Assembly (NCBI GenBank): GCA_963749515.1
Contig: CAVVMR010000001.1
Span: forward strand, 950,539 to 1,014,538
DNA: 64,000 nucleotides
Reading direction: 5' to 3'
Source of the DNA: Gaiellasilicea sp963749515
GTDB taxonomy: Bacteria > Actinomycetota > Thermoleophilia > Gaiellales > Gaiellaceae
A program made the translations under genes and the position numbers. Positions 40,407 through 48,968 of the stretch are shown in pieces (the stretch's first letter is position 1; every line of letters begins with the position of its first letter). The notes under the pieces are model-generated. The model had not been told where the DNA came from. It saw only the letters and a list, made by a program, of their open reading frames with translations, and did not search any database.

Positions 40407-41414
40407 CTAGCGCGAGCGAGCCGTCTGCTTGCGCCGCGTCGTCGACTTCGGCTTCGCACGCGAGGTCGAATGGGATCCGTTTGCGACTTCGCCCGTCGGC
40501 TGCTTGGGCAGCCCGGCCTGCTTCCGGAGCTTCTCGGCGATCTCTGCGATCTCCTCGGGTGCGTAGTCCGGCGCGAAGACGGCGGGCTGCGCCGGCAGGT
40601 CGTGCGCCGGAAAGCCCTCCGGTGCCTCATCGACGACCTCGAGATCCTCGCCCGTCTCGGGGTGTGGGCCCTTGAAGACGGCCGCGAGCTCCAGGTAGTC
40701 GCTCGGCGAGAAGCGATAGAGGCGCAGGTGCTCGCCGCGCTTGATGTGCGGCTTGCACTCGGGGATCTTCTCCGTCGGGATCCGCGGCGACGGGAACATC
40801 TTCTTCAGGTCGGCGCCGGTCAGAAGCTCGACCGCACGCGCATACGCCACCTGGTGCACACCGCCACGGACGAGCAGGAAACCGGTCAGCGCCCGTGCGG
40901 CCGGATGCTCGACCATCTCGTACACCTTCAGCTTCCCGTTCCGCGCCCCGGTCTCGAGGAAGAAGTTGTGCGTCAAGTCCTCGACCAGGTCACCCGAGGA
41001 GAAGACATAGTCCCCGTTCCATGGGCGGCCCTGCGAGTTCTGAGGCAGCGCTCCCTGGCCGCCGACGAGAAAGTGGTGCGGGTTGCCGATCCCCAGCATC
41101 GGCTCCAGCGGACTTCCCGGACCGCGCCCGTTCGGCGTCGACACCGGCGTCGCGCCGGTGAGCATGGTGTTGATCGTCTTCGCAACGAGCTCCACGTGGC
41201 CGAACTCCTCGGCGGCGATGTTCGCGACCAGGTCGTAGAACGGGCGTGCGCCCTGCTTGTTGCGGAAGTTGAACGACTGGAACGTGTAGTTCAGGAAGGT
41301 CGACATCTCCCCGAACTTGCCTCCCAGGAGCTCCTGGACGGCGGCTGCACCGGCCGGGTCCGGATCGGACGGCGGCGGCAGGTCGATCTGTATGCGATCG
41401 ACGCGGCGAATCAT
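40407..41414 (-). CDS. Manganese (non-heme) catalase
   Basis: A 335-aa dimanganese catalase that dismutates hydrogen peroxide. The ferritin-like four-helix core has LLGGKFGEMSTFLNYTFQSF (first metal Glu), NIAAEEFGHVELVAKTINTM (Glu and His ligands of the AEEFGHVE type), then GNPHHFLVGGQGALPQNSQG, NFFLETGARNGKLKVYEMVE (further Glu) and GFLLVRGGVHQVAYARAVEL (His ligand). All metal ligands appear present. The C-terminal ~60 residues end in a Lys/Arg-rich tail (STSRAKPKSTTRRKQTARSR), an unusual basic extension that could bind DNA, as in spore or stress catalases. Confidence 0.95.
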   Translation of the reverse strand: MIRRVDRIQIDLPPPSDPDPAGAAAVQELLGGKFGEMSTFLNYTFQSFNFRNKQGARPFYDLVANIAAEEFGHVELVAKTINTMLTGATPVSTPNGRGPGSPLEPMLGIGNPHHFLVGGQGALPQNSQGRPWNGDYVFSSGDLVEDLTHNFFLETGARNGKLKVYEMVEHPAARALTGFLLVRGGVHQVAYARAVELLTGADLKKMFPSPRIPTEKIPECKPHIKRGEHLRLYRFSPSDYLELAAVFKGPHPETGEDLEVVDEAPEGFPAHDLPAQPAVFAPDYAPEEIAEIAEKLRKQAGLPKQPTGEVANGSHSTSRAKPKSTTRRKQTARSR

Positions 41415-41511
41415 GAATAGACCCCTTTCCTCGGATTACTTCGACCGCCACTTACCCCACGGCATGGCCGATCGAAACCAGGTCTGGGCGCGAGCGGCAG
41501 CGCGTTAGGTC

Positions 41512-43071
41512 TCAGCGGCTACGAGCATCGACAGGGGTCTTGTACCGATGCTGGAACGCCGGCCCGCGCGGAGGTGCCCCTGTGTCGCAGAACGCGCCGG
41601 AGAGGACACACGTCTGCGGCCCCCAGCGTCCGCTGTACGCGTTCCACTGCGCCGGGGTGCCGTCAGTTGACGTCGGCAACGGCTTGAGACAGACGAGCTG
41701 TTCGTCCGTCTCTGTCACGCCCGCCGAGCCAACGCAACGAGTGCCGTTGTTCGCCCACGGAAGCAGACCATTCCGTCGCTCGGGCAGCGGTCGCGTTGAT
41801 TGCGAACAGGTACCGGCGGCGCACGGCATGCGATACGAGGCGTGGCTGTTCAGTGCGACGAAGACCAGTGGTCGTTCGGAGCGGTCGACCGGCCACAACG
41901 GATTGCTCAACTTGGCCCACTCCTCTTGTGACTCCTCCCACGAGTACGAGAACGTGTGCTCGTGCTGTGCGTAGTGGAGCTCGACCACTCGAAGCCGCCC
42001 GGCATCGGTGTCGAAGCAACCTGAAGCCTGCTCCGACCCCGCACACGCACCGAGGACGACGGTGATCCCTTCCCAGTCGGAGGCGTGCTCGCCGCAGATG
42101 ATCAGGATGAAGCTGAAGCCGACCCCGCACAAGAAGCGTGATGCGACCGGAGAGGGATTCGCGGCGTAGTACCACCAGTAGTCGACGTACGTGCGTCCGA
42201 TCGATGCGTCGCGCGAGACGTGGTAGTAGATGGCGCTTCGCGCACCTCCTGCCAGGTCGCCGCGGCCGAGCGGGAAGACGTCGACGGTGACGTAGTCCAG
42301 ATCGTGGGCGAACCCATCGGGGTTCTGGACACGACTGCACTCTCGACCTCCCTTGTTCAAGAGGCCACGCTTGCAGCCGGAGATCATCCGCTCCCGGATG
42401 GCGTCCTCCACGTCGATCGGGATGAACTGCTCGGCGCTGTCGAAGAAGAGCAGAGGACGAAACTGCCAGGCGAGCGAATCGGCCTCAGGCACCGGCGCCG
42501 TCGCGTTCGCCGCTGTGGCGTCGTCGATCACGGACTTGGGAAAGAAGGTCGCAAAACCGACCAGGAGCGTGACTCCGACGAGCGCTCCGACCCACAGCTT
42601 CGTGAGGATGCGCCCGAGCTGACCGGTCGCATTGCGGTCGAGGAGCACCTGCACGACCCAGAACAACAGCGCCGGCCCCAGCAACAGCACCCATCCGAGC
42701 GGCGTGAATGTGTAAGACAGCGGCAGCCCGACGACAACCACCAGCGCCCAGCTGAGCGCCTGCCAGAGCGGGAGCGGGTCGACATGCAACCACTTCTTGA
42801 GCGGGCCTTCGGCCACTCGCGTCGCTCCGAGAATCGCGAAGCCGAGAATGAACCACGCGACGACCAGCTCGCCCCAGATGGCGTAGCTCAAGCTGAGGTT
42901 GAGTACGCCGAGCACCAGGAGCCCGAGAGGAAGGACGAGCAGCAGCGCCCCGAGCTGGCGAAATCGTGACGGCGGGTTCCGGAGGACAGCCTGGCAGGTG
43001 GCTGCCACATGGGTCATCACTCCGCCGGCCGAAGCGGCCGCCGACTCCATACCTGCTTTCAGAGACCTCAC
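41512..43071 (-). CDS. Vps62-like (DUF946) protein with N-terminal membrane domain
   Basis: A 519-aa protein. Residues ~40-170 hold four to five membrane helices (LGALLLVLPLGLLVLGVLNL, VVAWFILGFAILGATRV, ALSWALVVVVGLPLSYTFTP, WVLLLGPALLFWVVQVLL). The C-terminal ~330 residues match the Vps62/DUF946 domain: YVDYWWYYAANPSPVAS, EHASDWEGITVVLGACAGSE (the H..DWE block), VELHYAQHEHTFSYSWEE and PLVFVALNSHASYRMPCAAG. That domain is known in yeast Vps62 and plant and bacterial proteins, with no defined activity. Many cysteines in the C-terminal part suggest an extracytoplasmic, disulfide-bonded fold. No operon partner. Confidence 0.85.
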   Translation of the reverse strand: MRSLKAGMESAAASAGGVMTHVAATCQAVLRNPPSRFRQLGALLLVLPLGLLVLGVLNLSLSYAIWGELVVAWFILGFAILGATRVAEGPLKKWLHVDPLPLWQALSWALVVVVGLPLSYTFTPLGWVLLLGPALLFWVVQVLLDRNATGQLGRILTKLWVGALVGVTLLVGFATFFPKSVIDDATAANATAPVPEADSLAWQFRPLLFFDSAEQFIPIDVEDAIRERMISGCKRGLLNKGGRECSRVQNPDGFAHDLDYVTVDVFPLGRGDLAGGARSAIYYHVSRDASIGRTYVDYWWYYAANPSPVASRFLCGVGFSFILIICGEHASDWEGITVVLGACAGSEQASGCFDTDAGRLRVVELHYAQHEHTFSYSWEESQEEWAKLSNPLWPVDRSERPLVFVALNSHASYRMPCAAGTCSQSTRPLPERRNGLLPWANNGTRCVGSAGVTETDEQLVCLKPLPTSTDGTPAQWNAYSGRWGPQTCVLSGAFCDTGAPPRGPAFQHRYKTPVDARSR

Positions 43072-43156
43072 AGGAGCCTCGCCAACGGTCGAATGTGGAG
43101 CCTTCTACTACTCCGTTGTGCTTGCGTCAACGTCGGGACGGCCAACCCGAGAAGAA

Positions 43157-43190
43157 GAGGCGGATCCCGCGTGGCGCAGGGATCCGCCTC
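43157..43190 (-). terminator. Strong inverted repeat in the 43.1-43.3 kb gap
   Basis: Perfect 11-bp stem GAGGCGGATCC/GGATCCGCCTC with a 12-nt loop. On the minus strand the stem is followed by TTCTTCTCGGG, T-rich, so a leftward transcript would end here, upstream of the Vps62-like gene. No minus-strand gene lies immediately to the right, so its transcript is unclear. The rest of the 279-bp gap shows nothing further. Confidence 0.6.
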
Positions 43191-43350
43191 GTCGAGCCAA
43201 CAGGGGCGACCGGATGGCGGCTTTGGCTGATGGGGCGGCTTCGAGCCGTCGCGGGCCGAGCCGGTGGTGAACGGCTGAGTCATTACTCGGCGCGCACTGC
43301 TGGGGCCGGCGGGTCTATCCTCGGACGTACCCGATGCGCGGAGGTGACCG

Positions 43351-43659
43351 ATGCGCGAGATCGAGATACGGACTAACGGGGAGCAGGTCGACGCGTCCGA
43401 CGACGACCGCATTGTTTTTCGCCTCCCGGAGAACGCGTCGACCGGATACCAGTGGGTCGTGGACGAGCTTCCCGAGACGCTGGAGCTGGCCGCCGACGAG
43501 TTCCTGCCGCCGAGCTCGGCCAAGCCGGGTGCTGGAGGCGAGCGGCGCGTCGAGCTGCTCGTCCGTGGTTCCGGTCAGGGCCGGGTCGTGCTGAGGCTCA
43601 AGCGCCCGTGGGAGCGCGAAGCGGTCGACCGGTTCGAGGCGCTCGTCACCGTCCGGTGA
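43351..43659 (+). CDS. Chagasin-family (I42) cysteine protease inhibitor
   Basis: A 102-aa Ig-fold inhibitor of papain-family proteases. The chagasin loops are visible: LPENASTGYQWVVDELPETL contains the NxTGYxW-type L4 loop that enters the active site, GSGQGRVVLRLKRPWE contains the RPWE L6 loop, and the middle segment supplies L2. There is no signal peptide, so the product is cytoplasmic as written. It is encoded tail-to-tail with a papain-like protease operon (43701-45299), which strongly suggests that protease as its target. ATG 43351 follows GGAGGTGACC. Confidence 0.9.
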   Translation: MREIEIRTNGEQVDASDDDRIVFRLPENASTGYQWVVDELPETLELAADEFLPPSSAKPGAGGERRVELLVRGSGQGRVVLRLKRPWEREAVDRFEALVTVR

Positions 43660-43700
43660 CGCGAACCCGACGTCGACTGCTTCGCGTCCTCCGCACCTAA

Positions 43701-44141
43701 TTACCAGGAGTAGATCTCGTAGACCATGCCGTCCGCTTCCTCGCGGAAATTGATCGGGCGGCCCGTCTGGCGAGCGTGGGCGGCGAGGGTGACCAAGGCT
43801 CTGAACGCACCGTCGCGGCCGTTGTAGATCTTTCGCCAACCGAAACCCGGGGTGTAGAACCACGCGTTGCGGACCTCGTTGATGGACCACATCGCGGTGA
43901 CGGTTGCTCCCGACCGCCATGTCCCTGTGATCGCGCCAACCCCTTCGGCGCGCGCCGTCATGCCAGCGACGCTCGACGGATCCAGCGTCGGTCGACCCTC
44001 GATCTCGGTCTCGGCCTCTAGGACGTCGGCGAGCTGTTCCTCGGTCATCGGCTTCGGCTGCGTCGTTCCGACGGCCGCTGTCTCTCCCTCTGTCTTCGCT
44101 TTCGTCCCCGGAGGGGACTCCCTGGGTCGTGTTCGCGGCAT
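43701..44141 (-). CDS. Small protein sharing the C-terminal domain of the adjacent protease
   Basis: A 146-aa protein with a disordered polar N-terminus (~1-70; Pro/Glu/Thr) and a C-terminal ~70-residue domain: MWSINEVRNAWFYTPGFGWR, then GAFRALVTLAAHARQTGRP, then GMVYEIYSW. This lines up with the end of the papain-like protein next door (LWNNEYETNAWAYGSMRGWL ... GTVEQIYAW), so the two carry the same unnamed domain. ATG 44141 has an ideal ribosome site (AAGGAGG, 6-nt spacing); ATG 44156 is also in frame. It is 26 bp downstream of the protease gene and presumably in the same operon. Confidence 0.8.
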   Translation of the reverse strand: MPRTRPRESPPGTKAKTEGETAAVGTTQPKPMTEEQLADVLEAETEIEGRPTLDPSSVAGMTARAEGVGAITGTWRSGATVTAMWSINEVRNAWFYTPGFGWRKIYNGRDGAFRALVTLAAHARQTGRPINFREEADGMVYEIYSW

Positions 44142-44167
44142 CTCGTCCTCCTTCATAGTCCCGTTCG

Positions 44168-45299
44168 TCACCATGCGTAGATCTGCTCGACCGTGCCGTT
44201 GTTCTCGAACAGCCCGACCTGCCGGTTGCCGGCCTTCGCGGCCGCAAGCTCGAGCAGCATCGCCTCTGAGGTGGTAGGCGAAGCGTTGCCGAGCTTCAGC
44301 CAGCCGCGCATCGATCCGTAGGCCCAGGCGTTGGTCTCGTACTCGTTGTTCCAGAGGCCGAGGATGAGCTGGTTCGGCAGCCAGGCACGCAGGCTCACGC
44401 CCTGGATACCGATCGCGCCGCTGCCCCCTGGCTGCAGATACGTCTCGATGCGGCATTCGCCATAGGCGATGCGGAAGTGCCCGGCTTCCCCCCAGCCGGC
44501 CCCCCAGCTGTTCTTGGCGATCCAGCAGCCGGCGACGTCGTCGTACCCGATCAGCGTGACGCAGTGGCCGCCGGCGTAGCCACCGGCGATGTGCCGGTAG
44601 ATGCCAGACGCGTAACTGAAGAAATCCTGGTACACGTCCAAGCAGGCGTCGATTGCGCCGTACGTGGAGATGTACTGCTTCATGCTCGCGGCGTTGCCGT
44701 TTAGAAATGCCCAGTCCGTCACCTTGGCGACACGGTTCGGCCAGTCAGCGTTCAGACCCGCGCAGTCCTGATCGCCAGCCGTGTACGGGTAGTAGTCCTC
44801 GAAGGTGACGCCCGTGTTTCGGGCGGCGTTGCAAGCCTGCTCGGGCCACCAGCCGGTGTCGCAGCGGGCGCCGGCGGTGCGGCCGTGACAGTAAAACATG
44901 TGCGCCTCGGAGAAGTCGGCCGGCAGCGCGCTCGTGCCACGCGTAAAGCGGGCGACGCCCTCCATCGCCCCGACGACGCCGAAGGCCACGCAGGAACCGC
45001 AGCCGCCCTGATCCTTGATCGGCGTGCTGTAGTTGACCCCGCCGACATTGCGGAGGTCGAAGCTGGTCGGCGCCCCGACCGACTCCGCCTGTGCCTCCCG
45101 GGCGGCTACGGCCGCAGCCTCGCGATCCTGCTCGAGTTCCGTTGGTGTCGAGGCCAGGCGATGGTGGAACGCCGAGGCGGATCACCCGCTCCGCCTCGGT
45201 TAGCGCGGTGATCGACGTGTACGACATCTGCCACGGCGCGTTCTCGCGCTGGAGCTCCTCGCTGAGCAGCGTGAGATCGATTGGCTCGTTCTTCGGCAC
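44168..45299 (-). pseudogene. Papain-like (C1A) cysteine protease, one apparent frameshift
   Basis: The protease domain is complete in one frame: SVGAPTSFDLRNVGGVNYST, KDQGGCGSCVAFGV (catalytic Cys), GGYAGGHCVTLIGYDDV (His), IAKNSWGAGWGE (Asn) and several disulfide-type cysteines. A further C-terminal domain (~75 aa) ends in GTVEQIYAW. The true start, MPKNEPIDLTLLSEELQREN and QMSYTSITALTEAERVIRLG, lies in another frame; the shift is near 45165. Beyond it the protease frame reads ASTPTELEQDREAAAVAARE. The repaired product is about 376 aa with no signal peptide and a short helical pro-like region. A sequence error or real inactivation cannot be distinguished here. Confidence 0.82.
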
Positions 45300-45495
45300 G
45301 CGTCCCCCTCTCTCGATGGTTCGTCCGCGCGAACGTCCTCGTGTGGGCGGAGAACGAACTGGCGCGCAGCGAGACGAGCGCGGCTGCTCGTCGCACCCAT
45401 TCTCGGACGCATCTGGCTGGCCGACAATGAGCCATCAGGATTCAAATACGGTCTACCGCGGATCTATGCGGCCTGGATCCAAGGGCAGGAGACAT

Positions 45496-46146
45496 CTAGT
45501 TCCTTCCCCGCGCGATCCCTTCCATGCGCGGGGCGCGCCACTTGGCGGCGGCCTCATCGCGCCGCCCCACCTCCAGCTTGCCCAGAATGTGATGGACGTG
45601 GTTCTTGACTGTGGAGACCTCGATCGAGAGGTCCCGCCCGATCTCCTTGTTGGAGAGGCCGCGTTCGATGAGCCGCAGGATCTCGCGTTCCCTGGGGGTG
45701 AGCTGCTCGCCCTCCTGGCTCATAGGCGCGTCGGCCAGGGCGCGTACGCGGCGAATGAGCGTCGTCGCGATGCGGGGCGATAGCACCGACTCGCCGCTCT
45801 CGACGCTGGCGAGCGTCGCCAGCAGGTCCGATAGCGAGCCCTCCGTCGAGACGAAGGCGGACACGCCGGCCTCGATGCATGTGATGACGGCGCTCTCCGT
45901 TTCGGGTGCGCCGAGCGCGACGACTTGGGGCGAGACCGCCGCGTCGACCAGCTCCTCGAGGAGTGGCAATGCATCCAGCGACGAGACGTCGACGAGCAGC
46001 ACGTCGGGAGCGGTTTCGGCGATCAGCGCCGCAAGATCCGGGTGCGCCGCGGAGGCGCCGACTACCTCGAGCCGCTCGTCCTCAGCCAACGCGCGCGCCA
46101 GCCCTTCGCGGTAGATGCGGAGGTCGACTACGAGAAATAGGCGCAT
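45496..46146 (-). CDS. NarL/LuxR-family response regulator
   Basis: A 216-aa regulator. The receiver-like domain starts MRLFLVVDLRIYREGLARAL with the candidate phospho-Asp in VLLVDVSSLDAL (about 52). The acidic pair is reduced to a single Asp (VVD), and the usual Lys loop reads GVSAFVSTEGSLSDL, with no Lys. The C-terminal LuxR HTH is intact: LTPREREILRLIERGLSNKE and IGRDLSIEVSTVKNHVHHIL. The receiver is therefore atypical and may act without phosphorylation. ATG 46146 is chosen; an upstream ATG (46206) is in frame. No kinase gene is adjacent. Confidence 0.88.
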   Translation of the reverse strand: MRLFLVVDLRIYREGLARALAEDERLEVVGASAAHPDLAALIAETAPDVLLVDVSSLDALPLLEELVDAAVSPQVVALGAPETESAVITCIEAGVSAFVSTEGSLSDLLATLASVESGESVLSPRIATTLIRRVRALADAPMSQEGEQLTPREREILRLIERGLSNKEIGRDLSIEVSTVKNHVHHILGKLEVGRRDEAAAKWRAPRMEGIARGRN

Positions 46147-46406
46147 CAGCGACGCTCCGGGGCGCTCTCCCGGGAACGGCGCCGCAGCAACAGACTCGAG
46201 TCGCATGCGCCCAACGACACCCTCTTCGTTGCCCTCCACGCTAGGAGCGCCTGGGGCCGAAGTCAAGGGGCAACGGCCCGCTGTGCCTGGACCTGGTGAG
46301 CAGCTGCCACTAGGCCGGATTTCAGCGGACGTGAGCGGAAGACGACGGGATAGTCGGGTGAGGAGCAAACCGCATGTGTATGCGGGTTTGCGCCTCTTTT
46401 TCGGGA

Positions 46407-46479
<73 letters not shown>

Positions 46480-46510
46480 ACGGCTCGGGATCGGATTGTA
46501 GCCTTGCTGG

Positions 46511-46681
46511 ATGCCGTCGCAACGCCACGCGCTGGGGTTGCTCTTCCTCGTCCTCACGCTCGGATTCGGCTTGATCGCACTGGCGGCCGGTCGCGCCGGT
46601 GTGTGGCCGGTTGCACTCGCCGCGGTCGGGCTCGGGGGCTGGATGGCGACGATGTCGCTGCGGCTCTTGAAGCGGCGCTGA
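46511..46681 (+). CDS. Small two-helix membrane protein (56 aa)
   Basis: ATG 46511 opens a 56-codon frame: MPSQRHALGLLFLVLTLGFG, then LIALAAGRAGVWPVALAAVG, then LGGWMATMSLRLLKRR. Two hydrophobic helices are separated by a short loop and the protein ends in a positive tail. It sits between tRNA-Trp (opposite strand) and the WhiG-type sigma gene, 36 bp upstream of the latter on the same strand. No named family, but composition and codon use are coding-like. Confidence 0.65.
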   Translation: MPSQRHALGLLFLVLTLGFGLIALAAGRAGVWPVALAAVGLGGWMATMSLRLLKRR

Positions 46682-46717
46682 GCAAGAGTTGGGGCGCGTG
46701 CGGCGTATTCTCTGTCC

Positions 46718-47497
46718 GTGGCGAAGACCGAGGACACGAGCGCGCTCTGGCAGGAGTACCGGAAGACCGGCGACCGCACCCTTCGGGATCGTCTGATCCT
46801 CACCTATGCACCGCTCGTCAAGTTCGTCGCGGGACGCCTCGGGAGCGGCCTGCCGGCGCATGTGGACGAAGGTGACCTCGTCTCGTACGGGCTGCTCGGA
46901 CTCATCGGAGCGATCGAGCGCTTCGACCCCGACCGCGAGATCAAGTTCGAGACGTACGCCATAGCGCGGATCAAGGGCGCGATCATCGACGAGCTCCGGG
47001 CCCTCGACTGGGTGCCGCGCTCCGTGCGGGCCCGGGCGCGCGACATCGAGCGTGCGATCGCCGAGCTCGAGAAGAAGCTTCATCGCGCGCCGACCGACGA
47101 GGAGATCGCGGCGAAGCTGTCAATGAGCGAGGACGAGCTGGGGGCGAGCCTGACAGAGATCTCACGCTCGTCGATCGCGGCCCTGGACGAGCTCTGGACG
47201 GTCTCTTCGGGCGGTGACCAGATTGCCCTGATCGACACGATCGAGGACACGCAGGGCCCAGAGCCGCAATCCGCGCTTGCGCAGGTGGAGCAGAAGGAGG
47301 CGCTCGGCGAGGCGATCGCGCGGCTGCCTGAACGGGAGAAGCTCGTCGTCACGCTCTACTACTACGAGGAGCTGACCCTTCGCGAGATCGGCGAGGTGCT
47401 CGGCGTCACCGAGTCGCGCGTCTCGCAGCTGCACACGAAGGCGATCCTCCGGCTCAAGGCTCGCCTCGGCGGCGCGGCCCGCGTACCGTCCGCGTAG
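46718..47497 (+). CDS. whiG: WhiG/FliA-type RNA polymerase sigma factor
   Basis: A 259-aa sigma factor of the FliA/WhiG group. Region 2: YAPLVKFVAGRLGSGLPAHV, LVSYGLLGLIGAIERFDPDR and KFETYAIARIKGAIIDELRA (this last block is diagnostic). DWVPRSVRARARDIERAIAE is region 3. Region 4: LPEREKLVVTLYYYEELTLR, then EIGEVLGVTESRVSQLHTKA. In Streptomyces WhiG starts aerial hyphae differentiation; in motile bacteria FliA serves flagella. No flagellar gene is in this window, so its role is open. The start is GTG 46718. A small membrane protein precedes it. Confidence 0.93.
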   Translation: MAKTEDTSALWQEYRKTGDRTLRDRLILTYAPLVKFVAGRLGSGLPAHVDEGDLVSYGLLGLIGAIERFDPDREIKFETYAIARIKGAIIDELRALDWVPRSVRARARDIERAIAELEKKLHRAPTDEEIAAKLSMSEDELGASLTEISRSSIAALDELWTVSSGGDQIALIDTIEDTQGPEPQSALAQVEQKEALGEAIARLPEREKLVVTLYYYEELTLREIGEVLGVTESRVSQLHTKAILRLKARLGGAARVPSA

Positions 47498-47548
47498 ACC
47501 CGGCCGCACTGTCTAGTGTTGCCGCCACAGACCGCGTAAGGGGGACAC

Positions 47549-48919
47549 ATGGACTACCGCGAGCTCGGCAAGCAGCTCTCCGGCGAGCTCTTCCTTCCCG
47601 GCGACAACGGTTGGGAGGAAGGGCGGACGCTCTTCAACTCGATGATCGACAAGAAGCCCGGCGCCGTGGCGCGGGTCGCGAACGAGGACGACATTGCTGC
47701 GTGTATCGGCTGGGCGCGCCAGACCGGCACTCCGATTGCCATCCGTGCCGGCGGCCACTCCGTCGCCGGCGCGAGCGTGAACGACGACGGCCTCGTGCTC
47801 GACATGCGTGGCTTCGACTCGATCGAGGTCGACCCGTCGGCCCGAACCGCTCGGGCAGGTGCCGGCCTGACCTGGGCACAGTTCGACGCCGCGACGCAGG
47901 CGCACGGGCTCGCCACGACCGGTGGCCGCGTGTCGACCACCGGCATCGCGGGGCTCACGCTCGGCGGCGGCTCGGGCTGGCTCGAGCGTTCGTACGGGCT
48001 TGCGTGCGACAACCTGATCGGCGCCGAGCTCGTGACTGCCTCGGGTGAGCGCGTGCGAGCGACCGAGAACGAGAATTCCGACCTGCTCTGGGCGCTGCGG
48101 GGCGGCGGTGGCAACTTCGGCGTCGTGACCACCCTCGAGTACCGCCTCCATCCGGTCGGCCCGATCGTCTTCGGCGGGCTCGCCGCGTACGACCCGGCCG
48201 ACGCCCGCGCCGTTGCCGCGGCGTTCCGCGACTTCTACTCCCCGGGGCCGGATGAGTCCGGCCTGGTCTTCGGCTACATCGCGGCGCCGCCGGAGGATTT
48301 CATCCCGGCGGAGTGGCACGGCCGCAAGGTCGCGGTGACCGCCGGAATGTGGAACGGACCTGCCGACGAGGGGGAGCGTGCGCTGCGACCGCTGCGCGAG
48401 GCGGCCGAGCCGATCGTCGACCTCTACGGCGGGATCCCGTACGCGGAGTTGCAGCAGATGATCGACGACCCACCCGGCAAGCGGAACTGGTGGACCGCCG
48501 AGTATCTCGACGACCTCACCGACGACGCACTCGACGCCCTCATGGGCTATTCGGAGCAGATGCCCATCAGCTTCACGCAGATGCTCGTCGCGCCCTGGGG
48601 CGGCGAAGTCGCCCGTGTCACGGACTCGCCGCTCTCCAAGCGAGACGCGAGCTTCGTCCTGCACCCGTTCTGCGTCTGGGAGGGGGCCGAGCGCGACGAG
48701 GAGCACATGACGTGGGGCCGAGCCTGCCGGGAAGTCTTCAGCGACTGGGCGAACGGCGGCGTCTATCTGAACTTCGTCGGCGATGAGGGCGAGCAGCGCG
48801 TCCGCGCGGCCTTCGGCGAGAACTACGAGCGACTCGCCGCGGTGAAGGAGGCGTTCGATCCGGAGAACCTGTTCAGAGGCAATCAGAACATCCGTCCCAG
48901 GGGTCAGCTCGTGAGCTAG
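47549..48919 (+). CDS. FAD-linked oxidase with berberine-bridge domain
   Basis: A 456-aa flavoprotein. The PCMH-type FAD domain has PIAIRAGGHSVAGASVNDDG, whose His is the usual site of covalent FAD attachment, then GGRVSTTGIAGLTLGGGSGW and LLWALRGGGGNFGVVTTLEY. The C-terminal berberine-bridge motif is AFDPENLFRGNQNIRP. The second attachment Cys (in the region LACDNLIGAELV, residue ~150) is present, so bicovalent FAD is possible. Such enzymes oxidise sugars, alkaloids or phenols; the substrate cannot be inferred. ATG 47549; no obvious operon partner. Confidence 0.92.
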   Translation: MDYRELGKQLSGELFLPGDNGWEEGRTLFNSMIDKKPGAVARVANEDDIAACIGWARQTGTPIAIRAGGHSVAGASVNDDGLVLDMRGFDSIEVDPSARTARAGAGLTWAQFDAATQAHGLATTGGRVSTTGIAGLTLGGGSGWLERSYGLACDNLIGAELVTASGERVRATENENSDLLWALRGGGGNFGVVTTLEYRLHPVGPIVFGGLAAYDPADARAVAAAFRDFYSPGPDESGLVFGYIAAPPEDFIPAEWHGRKVAVTAGMWNGPADEGERALRPLREAAEPIVDLYGGIPYAELQQMIDDPPGKRNWWTAEYLDDLTDDALDALMGYSEQMPISFTQMLVAPWGGEVARVTDSPLSKRDASFVLHPFCVWEGAERDEEHMTWGRACREVFSDWANGGVYLNFVGDEGEQRVRAAFGENYERLAAVKEAFDPENLFRGNQNIRPRGQLVS

Positions 48920-48968
48920 CCGGATACGATCCTCTCTCAGCCAACTCAAGCCGAGGAGGAAGCCACGC

